64,000 nucleotides of DNA from Apiotrichum sp. Y4204 (Eukaryota; Basidiomycota; Tremellomycetes; Trichosporonales; Trichosporonaceae): the NCBI GenBank assembly GCA_025531455.1, contig JAMYHL010000049.1:241419-305418 (forward strand), read 5' to 3'. Every line of letters starts with the position of its first letter. Positions within the stretch are counted from its first letter, which is position 1. The position numbers and the translations under genes are program-made. Below the pieces are notes generated by a model. That model was not told the origin of the DNA. It searched no databases and saw only the letters and a program-made list of their open reading frames with translations. This document shows, piece by piece, positions 31,622-42,301 of this stretch.

Positions 31622-34216
31622 TGTGGTGAATGGGGATCGCTGTAGAAAGGGGTGGGAGAAGTGTGGGAGCGACCGAGCGGAGTGGTTGCTGTTTGTTTAT
31701 GGGCGACCGGCGGCGGCACGGATGAAACTGGCGGGTGATGTGGGTCGGTGCTGGGAAGGCGATGGGTGTATGTGTCGGGGAGTGCAGAGAAGCGGGAAAG
31801 GGGAACGAAGGGAGAAGTGCGGTGGGAATACAATAATAAATAAAAGAGAAAGGACAAGTGGGGATCAGAGGATGAATGTTGTGGTGGTGGTGGTGGAATG
31901 GATCTTGGCAGTGGTGGTCAATGTTTTGAGGCGGTGTGCGCTGCCGAGCTGACGATGCACGCTATACACCCACCCAACTCTATCTCTTCCTCCAGCCGCC
32001 CTGTAACATCTCCTCTCTCGATCCACACTGCATTCGGATCTGGCACACTCTGCGAGTAATTACACCTCTTCGCTCTCTCTCTCTCTCCCCCTCAACCCTG
32101 TGCACACTGCGCGCGCACCGACAAGGACAATGTTACAAACTGGCTGGCATGGCTGGGCCCGAGTGCTGCACATGTTGCCGGGTTCAAGGGCACAGTCCCC
32201 CCTGGCGCGCAGGCGCGTTGCAGCAGTGCAGCTTCACCAACTCGCCACGCGTAACGCGCAGCGCGCAGCAGCTCAGCGGCAATGTTCCCCGCTGTCCCCC
32301 TCGATCCCTCCGCGCCGCGGCCCTGGAATCCTTGGGCTGTTCCCCCGCAATTTTCATGCATAGCCATGGGCAGGAAATGGCCAGTGCAGGGCCTCCCAGG
32401 GCAGGGGGGGAGGGAGGGCCCTTGCCCTGCCCTGGCTACTGGACCGGGGATCTGCTTCAATGGGGGAGGACCAGAGTGAGTTTTTACGCTGTTGCGCAGA
32501 GGATGAGGCTGGAAACCAGGCCCCAGCAGAGGGGCTGTGCGGGACGTCAATACGTTTCGGAGGCAGAAGAAGAGAGCTTATGAAAGAGAGTGGATGCAGG
32601 CCGTGGCCTGAAGAGCTCAATGGCCCGGTGCCAAGCACAGCCCAGGCGCCGCGGCATGTGGCCCCGTACCGCCTCCCTCTCAGCCTTGCCCCGCCAGCTC
32701 ATGTACGCAGCCCATCCACGCCAATGCCGAGAAAGCTTCCTTGCACTCCGCCCGTTCCGACAGTCCGCAATCTCCCAGCTCCAAGACATATGTTCTCATA
32801 TTCTCATCACTTGGCATCAATCGACGCTATGCCGAGTGGCGGCCAGCGGCTTCCTTCTAGATGCGATGATCAGACCAGAAATTCCAAAAGCATGCATCTC
32901 CGGGATTCTGATCTGCAAGATCTGCGTTCGTGTGGGAATGGGAATGGGAATGGGAATGGCCATCTCTCCGATCTCCCCTTGAGCTCCGTGATCGCCTTCC
33001 TCGAGGCTTCGGGGGCCAGCAAGCGCACAATAACAGGCAATCAGCCCACGGCCTGTTTTAGACTCTGAAACTCCTTTTTTCTCGTTGCCATGTTTGGGCC
33101 TTAATACGCTCCGCGCAACCATGATACGTGCATGTACTGACTCGTCGTCCTGAATCTCCTGTATCCTGAACTCTTCACAAGATTGGGGCCAACCCCATGC
33201 ACACGCTGGGTAATCTTGCATCCGGAACGAAGGCCTTCGCACGACGTGTTATCAGTAGATGACAATATGAAAACGATGAGCTCGATCACCATCGCTGTTC
33301 TTATCATGACAGTGACCATGCCTATCAAAGCTGGAACACCTGGCTTCTGACCGCCGGCTGGGCGGCACAGCGCGACGCGCCGCGATCGCGTAATGTCCCC
33401 CATTCCAGCAATCGGCACCATTGCGCGAGCTAGCAGGTGCGCTAGGTGCGGTGTCGTTCATGATCGCCATGCCATATGCCATGCTTCTGTGCGTCTAGAC
33501 TTCTGTGCTTCTAGACGTTCCAGACACAATGTGCGACGCACCAAAGGCCAAGGGCCGGGTCGGTGCCACCGCTTGTCGTCTGGGAACATGGGAACACGCG
33601 CAAGACTGAGAGAATGTCTTCCTGTCTAATGGTCTTGAGGATCTGTGATGCTGTACTCCCGTCCGGTCACTGGAACGGCAAAGGTGATACAAAGCCATCT
33701 ATCAGCAGCAAAAAGGATTCGGCATCTGCTGGGATCGAACATTGCTTGTGTTGACTGCATTCTTGGTCCGAAGTGGGTTTGAATTAATTGAATTGAATGC
33801 GCAGCGGAATATGGGGGGGGGAATAAATAAAGAATGACCGGGAAGGATCGCCGTCCAGCCCTGCCCTGTGTCTCTCCTTCCTGTCCCAGCGCACAACACG
33901 AAGGTCTTTCGATATCGGCGCACTACTGTGGTCCGCAGTCTCCGTCGTCGTGCACTCGATCATCATCACGTATCACCTCAGTCACATCATACTCCCCCCC
34001 ATCTCCATCTAACCCACCCTCCTTTCCCCTTTCTGTCTCCCCCCCTCGACAGGTCTTCGGACCGACCCAGTTCCTCAGCCAAGGACATTTCTTCTCCCTC
34101 CCGCGTCCCGCCACCCGTTCCGCGAATCCACGGCCCACGCATTCCCACCGCCACCTCCGACCTTCAACCACCCATCTTCCACCCACCTCCCGATCCACCA
34201 GCCGTCTCCATTCAAA
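31622..34216. promoter_or_regulatory. 2.6-kb divergent intergenic region with G-rich repeats
   Basis: Largest gene-free stretch of the window. It contains a G-tract cluster at about 32400-32420 and four GGGAAT units at 32934-32957. Long ORFs here have random composition. The last 300 bp before 34217 are C/T-rich, typical of a fungal 5' UTR. Confidence 0.45.
32934..32957 (+). repeat. (GGGAAT)4 tandem repeat, G-quadruplex capable
   Basis: Four perfect hexamer units, followed by GGCC. Four G3 tracts with 3-nt loops meet the usual quadruplex pattern. Confidence 0.9.
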
Positions 34217-35423
34217 ATGTCCAAGTACTACACGCAGGGAGCAGGGCGCCAGGAGCCCGAAGATGACTTTAACGACCGCATGTCGGGCGGCAGCCGGCAG
34301 AACCTCACGCAGCAGCGCGGCGGCGGCGGATACTATGAAGAGCCGTACGGCGGCCAGGGTTACGCCAACCAGGGCTTCGACGTGCGCGCCGACTTTGATG
34401 GCGAAGGGCCCCGCTGGAGCGAGATGTACGGTGTCGCCAAGCACGAGACGTGAGTAGAAGAATGGGATGGTCGGCGTGTCAGTGTTCAACCGCTAATTCC
34501 CAGGTACCGTCCGGTGTATGACCACGATATCGACGAGGCGGGAAATGTTGGCCCCATGCGGCCGCACATGAACCAGACGGCCAAGGACCCCGAGATGGTC
34601 TCCGTGCCTGTTCTCGGTGCTGAGTGAGTTTGCTCCCAATGATCGCAGACTAACTCTCAGGTGGACCAAGGACGAGCTCGTCCGTCAGACTCACCGCGGA
34701 AAGAAGAGGGCACTGCGCGACGACCGCAAAGACGACTTCCGCGCATGGAACCGCGACCAGAAGGGATGCTGCGGTATCCCGTGGATGACGCGAACTGTTT
34801 TCGTGTTCATTGCCTTTGCATTCATCGCCGCGTGAGTACAACGACGGAACGCCTGCTGTGGGCCCCGAAAAGCAGGCTCAGACCACTAATCTCACCCACC
34901 ACGCACACTAACGCCTAGCCTCATTGTCACTCTTTACTTTGTCATACCCCGCACTGTGGCGTTCACGTGGTACAACGAGGACTGCATGTCGGTCGACGAG
35001 GGGAGCCAAAACTTCAACCGTGTGCCGACCAACTTTTCTTTCAACGCCGACCTGCACCTCTTTGCGAACACGATGGACTCGTGGATCCCCGTGGCCTTTT
35101 ACGGTGCCGATGCCAAGGTCTTTGACGCTTCGACTTCAGCGCTTATCGCGACGGGCCACATGAACAAGTTCTCGCTCCCGCGCGACCAGAAGATCCCCTT
35201 CCGCTTCCCGGTCACCTTTTCCTACACTGCGCTCAACATGTCCGACGTGACCTGGGGCAACGTGTACGAGTCGTGCCGGTTCCCCGAGAATGGAGTGGTG
35301 CGCACGGGTCTGAACTGGCGTGTGGAGATCAAGCAGCACATCATCGGCATGGTCCCCAAGCCCACCATCCAGGCCAGCATCATCGCCGCACCCTGCCCCT
35401 TCAACATTTCCAAGTCGGTTTAA
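34217..35423 (+). CDS. Type II membrane protein with LEA2/NDR1-like extracytoplasmic domain
   Basis: Exons 34217-34449, 34504-34623, 34661-34831 and 34919-35423 encode 342 aa. A polar, Gly/Gln/Tyr-rich cytoplasmic N-terminus (about 160 residues) leads to one strong membrane helix (about 158-184, split by the third intron) and then a beta-rich domain with sequons and the pattern of LEA2 repeats: FNADLHLFANTMDSWIPV, a polar loop, FSLPRDQKIPFRFPVTF, and a closing strand pair. Such proteins occur in many fungi with no agreed function; plant relatives (NDR1/HIN1-like) are membrane-anchored stress proteins and yeast vacuolar Tag1 has a similar layout. Family call rests on pattern only. Introns are 37-87 nt. 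Confidence 0.78.
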
Positions 35424-36934
35424 ACCTGTTGTCCGCGACACCGCCCGGACTCTTACACTTATCTTTCTTGCGTGCGTGGGCTGGTCATCCCCGACCAGTC
35501 CCGCACAGGCTCGCATCTGCGTCTTCGCACGATCGCCCGCCCGGCCGACCACTGGCCAAGGACATTGCCTGCGCTCTGCGCTGTAGTCTGTACGTACTCA
35601 ATAGCATCTGCATGATTTATGACCCGTGTGTGCGTGTGTGGAAGAGTGTGTGGTATGTGTGTGTTGGTGGAGTTTGGGGAGTTTGGTAAGGTGTGACACG
35701 GTGAGACAATGCAGTGTGCGACAGACGGCTTTACGGCCTGCACTGTCAGGATCCTGTCCAGGACAGGCAGGGATCAAGACCGCGCACGGGCGGAGCATGT
35801 CCGTGTGCATGTTGATCAGGCTGGCTGGATCAGTGGATCAGAGTACGAGTAGAATGTCCGAGTGCGACTGTGAATGCGGTATCTTTGATCCGTCAATGGT
35901 GAATGGTGATGATGATGAGATGGTGGAAATGGATGCGTCATGATCCACATTCCTGCGTTACTATCGCGCCCCGTTGTCCGTTTGTCCCTTTGTCCAACTC
36001 GAGTCGATCCAGTAGGTGCATCGGATCCAATGCCGATCCCGATCCACATGCTGCAGTTGGCGATCATGACATGTGCGCCCGTGCACACGCACACACACAC
36101 ACACATGCGTTCTCACACATTGCGTCAAGACTGTCAACACACCCTCTACACCGTGTGTGCCGCGGCGCCACCGCACACCGCACGTCCGATCTTCACGGCA
36201 CGGGTGGGGACAAAGAAGCACAAAGAACGTGTAAGGTGACGCCGGGAGGGGGAGCTAGCCAGGGGGAGGCCGAGGGGGAGTGACGATAAAAGAAGGCATG
36301 ACGAGACAGGGGGGCGCGCCGCGTACGTATCAGCTCCAGCTCTGCCCTCTGCCCTCAGCGCCAACTCTATTCTCAGCCCTCAGCTCTCGGCTCTGAGCTC
36401 TTCCCCGGACGCGAGCCACAGGCTGGTCGAGGTCAGAATCCCACCACGGGCTGCTCGAGACCCGAACGAGCTGCTGCCTTTTTCTTTTACGTTCTCGCTG
36501 CCCACGACCTCCAACAACTGAGAGCTCCACTGTATCTGCTCCCCCACCACTGGTCGCTGGAAGTTTCTCGGCGGGCCGCCCGACGCCATCGGTTCCGACT
36601 CGACGCACTGTACTACGGTGCGAGGCAAGTCACAGCCACAATCACAGCGTAACACCACACACCCCACTCAATCACCGGTAAACATCACGGCTTGCGCAGG
36701 AATCACTGCCCATTCCACGAAACGAAACGGCAACCGAGACATTACTTTGCGCGTCACCGGCACTAGTCACCGCTCGAGAGAGGTATATAGCTTGATCAGA
36801 GCTGTTGGATTTGTTCGCCACCAACTCTCGCTGTTGTCCGCTGCTCGCTGTTCTCTTTGTTATCCTCGCCACTGTCGTCTCACTCTCACAAGCTCACCTC
36901 ATCTGGACCCCAATATCATATCTCACCTGCGAGG
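35424..36934. other. Intergenic region with CA microsatellite
   Basis: 1.5 kb between tandem plus-strand genes. It holds an (AC)n tract at about 36089-36105 and a TATATA at 36784-36789, about 145 bp before the next start. No further gene seen. Confidence 0.45.
36089..36105. repeat. (AC)n microsatellite
   Basis: About eight AC units in the spacer between two plus-strand genes. Confidence 0.85.
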
Positions 36935-38313
36935 ATGTGGCCCGAGCCCCTCCTCCCCCCTCCCCTGACCCACCCGCATCCTTTCGCGGACGTGTTTGAC
37001 GACGAGGACGGCCACAGTCTCTGCGACTGCCCAGACCCGTGCGCGTGTGGTGAGTGCAGTGTGGAGTGGGAAACGAGTGGCAACAGTGGCTGCCGCATAT
37101 CACTGCCACATCCAGCGGCAGCTACTAACGATCTGCAGACTACCCCGACTATTCATACTACGCCTATCAGCCGCCATACTACTACGAGGCGTATCCGCGA
37201 TACGACACCGCGCCGTCGTCCTCGGCGGCGCCCGCGCGCCCGCCCCCACTCTCTCGAGGAGGCCACTCGCCCTCGCCCACACACTCCGCATCCCCGCCAA
37301 CACACTCGGCCCACCCCATTGCCCGCGCCTCAAGGCATCACGAGCCGCGCGGCACCCGCCTCGACGAGCGAGACGCGCCGAAACCCATGCGCGTGCGACA
37401 CTTCTCCACCGGCAGCATTGGACGCGAGGTAACGCTCGTGCGTGAGCTGCGTGAGCTCCACAAGCGCCAGAGGGACGACGCCCGCGGCGCAAACGGACAC
37501 GGACACCCACACGGACACGGAAATGGGAACAGCAACAGCAACAGCCACAGCAACGGCAGTGGTAACGGCACCGGGCACTCGCGGGCCAAGAGGGAGGAAC
37601 CCCGTGAGCGCGAACGCGAACGTGAGGAGCCCCGCGGCAACAGCAGCAGCACCAGCAACGGTAAAAGGCCGCACAGCCGCCACAACTCCGTGAGCTCCGT
37701 CACTTCCACCTCGAGTAACACGTCCGCGACCATCCGTTCAATCACGCCGGCTCCGCGCGCCCCCTCGCCCTCGAAGCGCGTGACCTTCGCCGAGCCGCCA
37801 AAGCCTGAGCGTCCGCGAAAAACCTCCAAGACAGCCGCTTCCACCCCAAACCCGCCGTCTATTCTCCGCAACTCCACGGCGATGCGGTACGCCGCATGCC
37901 CCCTCGCGGCCGGGGTGCCCCTGACGGACTTGCGTTCCTTCCCGACGACGCCGGGCGCGCTCAACGCGCAGTCTGCCGTCCTCGCCTCCCTCCTGCGCGA
38001 TCTCCGCGCCCTGCGTTCATGGGAAGGGTGGTGTGCTGAGCTGGGCGACAAACTCGCAACCCACAAACTCGAAGAGGGCCGGCTGCGAGGCGCACTTGAC
38101 GGCGTGGTGCCCCTGCACCACCTGCGCGAGTGGGGCGAGTGGGTCGAGGGGCAGCTCGCGAGCTCCAAGCCCGTCGTCAGCCGCGACCATCTCCGCGAGG
38201 AGAAGGAGTTTGTCGCCTTCCTCGCGGGGCTCGCGGGTGAGGTGGCGAACGCAGCGGACCTCAGGGCTCGGTGTGAAGCTGAGATTGCGCGGCTGCGGCG
38301 GACGCGCCGCTAG
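36935..38313 (+). CDS. Unknown low-complexity protein with Cys-rich start and helical C-terminus
   Basis: Exons 36935-37049 and 37139-38313 give 429 aa. The first exon ends in a cysteine cluster (CDCPDPCAC) after an acidic DDED motif. A Tyr/Pro-rich segment follows (DYPDYSYYAYQPPYYYEAY), then Ser/Pro and His repeats, a Gly/His/Asn/Ser repeat tract (about 180-205), Arg/Glu dipeptide repeats, and a folded C-terminal 140 residues made of helices with WEGWCAELGDKLATHKLEEG and LREWGEWVEGQL. KRVTFAEPPKPE (near 265) resembles an RVxF phosphatase-docking motif. No recognised family. Both exons keep frame and the C-terminal helices argue it is real. Confidence 0.68.
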
Positions 38314-38699
38314 GACGGAGTGTGTTTTATTGTTCTTGTTGTCGGTGTTGTACCCATTGTCTTCATTTCATGTACTAATTTGCCACTGCGCGTGACTAGT
38401 CGTGGCCGTGCGCTGCTAGCGCAGAAGCACTCGTCATTCCGAGCTGTAGCGCACGAATCAAGGAAAACTAGTTTCAGTATGGGCGTCTTGGATCTCGTCG
38501 TTGTAAGCGTGGAACAAGAATCGACTAACTTAGCATCCATGGGCACAAGTCATGTGCCATTCTTCCGGGATCGACAGAACGCGCGAAGCGCGTCCTATGC
38601 TACCGATCTCTCGCTATCAATCTCGCATTTCTGATCGTGCATTATGGCCTCCATTGTCAGAAAAAGCAAAAAGCGACAGCACTCGTAGTGCTGTACTGC
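38314..38699. other. Spacer upstream of tRNA-Met
   Basis: About 385 bp: 3' UTR of the preceding gene and two A5 tracts near 38665, which are T5 terminators on the minus strand for the tRNA at 38700-38770. Confidence 0.45.
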
Positions 38700-38770
38700 T
38701 GCCCCCTCTCAGAATCGAACTGAGGGCTGAGGATTATGAGACCTTCGTTTTACCATTAAACTAAGGGGGC
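38700..38770 (-). tRNA. Elongator tRNA-Met(CAT), intronless
   Basis: Same 71-nt sequence as the copy at 25481-25551 across all arms. It lies 13 kb away with unrelated 5' flank. Confidence 0.92.
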
Positions 38771-39063
38771 GGATTAAAATCAGGCGGGGTCAGGTCTGCC
38801 GCTATCCAAAGCTTTCGGATTTTTTGACTGGTCGATGCTGTCAGTTCTTTTCCTTCCCCGTTTTCTTCTCCAACGCTGTGTCTTCCAGTCATTCCTGGGC
38901 TGGACACCTCCAAGCCCACGTCCTGAGCTTTGTTGCAAGCTGATCCCGAGCCGGAACCTGGAGTTTTGGACTACACCCACCATCGTTTCCCGCCATGTCA
39001 TCCCACCTCGCGATCTCGCGATCTCTCTCCGCCCTGTGCACGCGGCAGATCGCAATTTCCATC

Positions 39064-39169
39064 GGGCACTTGGCGCAGTGGTAGCGCGTTTCTTTTGCAG
39101 TGGTATCGGCGCTTTCAGCTGTCTCCCAGTTCTTAGAAACGGTCGTTGGTTCAATCCCGACAGTGTCCA
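39064..39169 (+). tRNA. tRNA-Ala(TGC) with 34-nt intron
   Basis: Acceptor GGGCACT/AGTGTCC pairs fully with G3:U70, the alanine identity pair. D arm GCGC/GCGC, anticodon stem TTTCT/AGAAA, anticodon TGC at 39096-39098, intron 39100-39133 after position 37, T arm GTTGG-TTCAATC-CCGAC. A T6 run at 39175-39180 terminates transcription. Confidence 0.93.
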
Positions 39170-39409
39170 GGTTCTTTTTTGGTTTGCCCTGAGGGCGACG
39201 AGGGCCGCGCGCGGTGCGGGGAAGAGGGGGGAGGCCCGATGAGGCCGGGGGCACTGCGTGGAGGGTGACGAGCATCCCAAAATCGTTAGGAAGTGCAAGG
39301 ATGTTTTCTTGGCGACAATGTGGTTTTGCTTGAGCGTGTGCGATAAATATGTCAGATGTCAGTTCTGGCTGTCCAACTTCGCTTCACCATCTCCCTATAT
39401 GCAATACAA

Positions 39410-40790
39410 CTATACAACAAGCGAGAACTGCTGCTGGGGGTACCGCTCCGTGAGGCGGGCGTGGAGGTCTGGCTCCGCGACGCGCGAGTCACCCACTGCT
39501 GTTAGCTGGTCAAACACACCTTTCAGCTACGTACACTGGTTTCCGAGGGTAAGCCACCCGGAGCGGATATTGTGTTTGCGGCCAAAGAGCTCGAGCTTGC
39601 GGCCGTGCGGCGCGAGCCGCTCAATGACGCCGTACGCCTCGTCTGGCTTGCGGCTCGTCTCGCGGACCTCGGCGACGACGACGTCCGTGTCCACCCCCCG
39701 GCGGAGTGCGCGGAGGCCCGGGTGCGAGTCCCATGGAATCGGCGAGGTGCGCGGGTGGTCGCTCGGGCGTTTCAGCGCGACGAGCAAATGCTCGCACGTG
39801 TGGTTCAGCCAGTGGCCTGTCCGCCCTGTGCGAATAAGGCGCTGTAGCTGGTTCGTCTTGAGCCACACCAGCTCGTCGACGCGCACGTAGCCCCACACGC
39901 TGAGAAGCTCGCGGGCAAGCTCCATCGCGCGGCCGGTCACCCACAGCGCGAGGATGCCCCAGTCGGGCTGCAGGGAGGATAGTGGGAGCGAGCGCATTTC
40001 GTCGTCTGTCATTGTGCCATATGGGAGCTGATGTGAGAAACAGCTGGGACAACATGGAGATTCCACACTCACCGACATGTGAATGTCCCATGGAGGGTCG
40101 GCAACAATAACCTGGAATCTGGAATTAGATCAATCCTCCGGCAGTACGCACTGTCCCAGGACGCTGAAGTCAAAGCTGCGGATATCGCAGTTGATCCACT
40201 GTGCGGGCGACGGGTAGAATGCCGACCCCAGCGCGGTGGCGGATGCCGGGAGGGGAAGCGGTGTCGGCGCGGGCGGGGCGACGGTGTCCTTGTGTCTGCT
40301 CGGGGCGACCTGGAAGTGGAGGTACCTGTGTGTGAGAAGGACGACTTCTGTGGGAGAGAACAACAAGTATGGACGCAGACTCCCACCCTTCTGCTCTACC
40401 TGATCGCTAACACGCACCGGCACTCCTTTGTCCCGCGCCCGCCGCTGCCCTCCCCGAGACTGGGATTGCTCGCGAACATGGGTTCACCATAGCACATGTT
40501 GAGGTACGAGCAGTACCCCAGTGCGGGGTCCGTATACGAGCGGATGATGGGCTCAAAGTGTGCCCGCGGACACTCGTCGTCCCCCTCACCGCGCTCGCTG
40601 CGTGCGGCGCGACATGCGGTCGGCGTCGTGTGTTCACAAATCGGGTTGAATGGCGGCGCGGCGTGGCTCTGCGGTTAGCTTACTCAAGCAGGGTACGTAC
40701 CGCCAGTCTTCGGAGGCGCGTCTTGGCCGTCTCCTGCGCGAGCAGGCCGCGCAGCTCGTCCGCGGGATTTGGAGGACTTGGAGTGGTCAT
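39410..40790 (-). CDS. IME4: N6-adenosine-methyltransferase catalytic subunit (IME4/METTL3 type, MT-A70)
   Basis: Exons 40790-40701, 40668-40418, 40325-40152, 40118-40073, 40027-39535 and 39495-39410 encode 379 aa. Seen: FNPICEH and CSYLN...C segments that form the N-terminal Cys/His region, the catalytic DPPW motif ([10 protein letters not shown]) in a 46-nt exon, [11 protein letters not shown], a long MT-A70 core with [11 protein letters not shown] and [32 protein letters not shown] and a short end. This is the METTL3/IME4 branch, which makes m6A in mRNA in a complex with METTL14/KAR4-type partners; in budding yeast it acts in meiosis. The protein is short because the N-terminal extension of animal METTL3 is missing. 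Confidence 0.94.
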
Positions 40791-41118
40791 GGAGTGTGTA
40801 GTTCCAAAGTTGCTGTCTGGGAATGTGGTATCGAGGGGCAGGGTAGCTCTGGGCTGAAACGGGTGACGCTTATCCTGATCTCCTGGTGATCGACGCATAT
40901 CGACGACAACAAATCCAAAACGTGGATATCACGCTAGTTCCACGCCAGCCGATCCAGGCGATCCTTCCCTTCTTCCGCTTGACTTGGCCACCACCTACAC
41001 AACGCCTTCTTCGCTGCGACACGGCGACATGACCACTTCGAGCAGGCATTACTTCATCTCCACCCATCCAAACACTTCCACTTCCACTCTTGCTCTCTCT
41101 CTTACACGCGCATCCACC
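40791..41118. promoter_or_regulatory. Divergent promoter IME4 / APS1
   Basis: 328 bp head-to-head spacer; C/T-rich before the plus-strand start. No other element recognised. Confidence 0.45.
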
Positions 41119-42103
41119 ATGATCAATTATGTCATGCTCGTGTCGCGGCAGGGTGAGTGCAGCTGCGCCGCGGTCTTTGAGCTGGCACAGGGCAGCAACG
41201 AGCTCTTTGATAGCGTGCAGCGCTGCGCCGGGCGTCCAGATGTGTTTTAGTTCTCCTCATCTGGTCACTACCACCGGTATCATGCTCACACAACAGGCAA
41301 GGTCCGCCTTGCAAAGTGGTTCCAGACGTTGCCGTCAAAGACTAAGGCCAAGATTGTAAAGGACGTCACGCAGCTCGTCCTCGCGCGCCGGACGCGCATG
41401 TGCAACTTTCTCGAGTACAAGGGTGCGTTTTCCGGTCGGGGGCGCGGATGGACAACGCGGTGCTAGGAAGCGTTAGCTCGTTGATAGGCAGCGTGGGGGA
41501 TTTTATCAATGTTGTGCTCCGCTCCATGCTCCCGCCCTATTCCTCGCGTCCCGTGCCCCGGCACTCCACTCACATCACAGACACCAAGGTCATTTACCGC
41601 CGTTACGCGTCTCTGTTCTTCATCACCTCGGTGTCGCCCGGAGACAACGAGCTCATCACCCTCGAGGTTATTCACCGCTATGTCGAAGTGTTGGACCGGT
41701 ACTTTGGAAATGTGAGTGCGCCGAAGTGGGACTGTCGGGGTTGGGACCCGCCGGGGCCATGCTGCTCCGTCATCGTGTTTTGGCTCCTTGCATTATTATC
41801 TTCGGACGAAACAGTTGTCTGCGCAGTTGCTGACATCCAGGTTTGCGAGCTTGACCTCATCTTCAACTTCCAGAAGGCATATGCCGTGAGCTGAGAGTCC
41901 CGTCATAGCCCACTAATGCCAGATCCTCGACGAGTTGATCATCGCAGGCGAGCTGCAAGAGTCTTCAAAGAAGGCAGTGCTCAAAATCGTGGCCCAGAGC
42001 GACGCGATTGAGGAGGGTGAGTTCGGGGTTTCGTTTCAAATCTGACATTCCAGCGGAGCTCGCAGAGGATGGGCTTGCACGGTTCGGCGGTCTGGCGCGC
42101 TGA
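41119..42103 (+). CDS. APS1: AP-1 clathrin adaptor sigma subunit
   Basis: Small chain of the AP-1 complex for clathrin traffic between trans-Golgi and endosomes. Exons 41119-41152, 41297-41422, 41581-41711, 41841-41885, 41923-42016 and 42054-42103 encode 159 aa, the family's normal size. Seen: MINYVMLVSRQGKVRLAKW, the DTKVIYRRYASLFFI core, ELITLEVIHRYVEVLD, ELDLIFNFQKAYAILDE and ELIIAGELQESSKK, all conserved in sigma-1. The residues after the Leu-rich helix fit AP-1 rather than AP-2 or AP-3, a judgement by eye. Its 3' end converges with the E2 gene 198 bp away. Confidence 0.95.
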
Positions 42104-42301
42104 TAGACACTGCCATCTTGTAACAGTAATGACATTATGACATGGGGGATGCAGAGGCTATTCGACAACGGGGGTGGCCAGATCATCTAGTGGGACAGTG
42201 GGCTGATGGGGAATGGGATGTGGTGGAACGTAGGCGCGGAGTCGTGGTTGGATCGCAACCGACGCCTGCACACGGGAATCGACTAACATGCTACTCGGCG
42301 C

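Noticed and set aside
31936..32583. 215-codon ORF in the large gap
   Set aside because: Cys/Pro/Arg-rich without pattern; no hydrophobic core or motif.
33700..33750. Possible tRNA on the minus strand (GTTCGATCC near 33730 with a T5 run after it)
   Set aside because: The T stem does not pair and no matching acceptor or D arm is found upstream.
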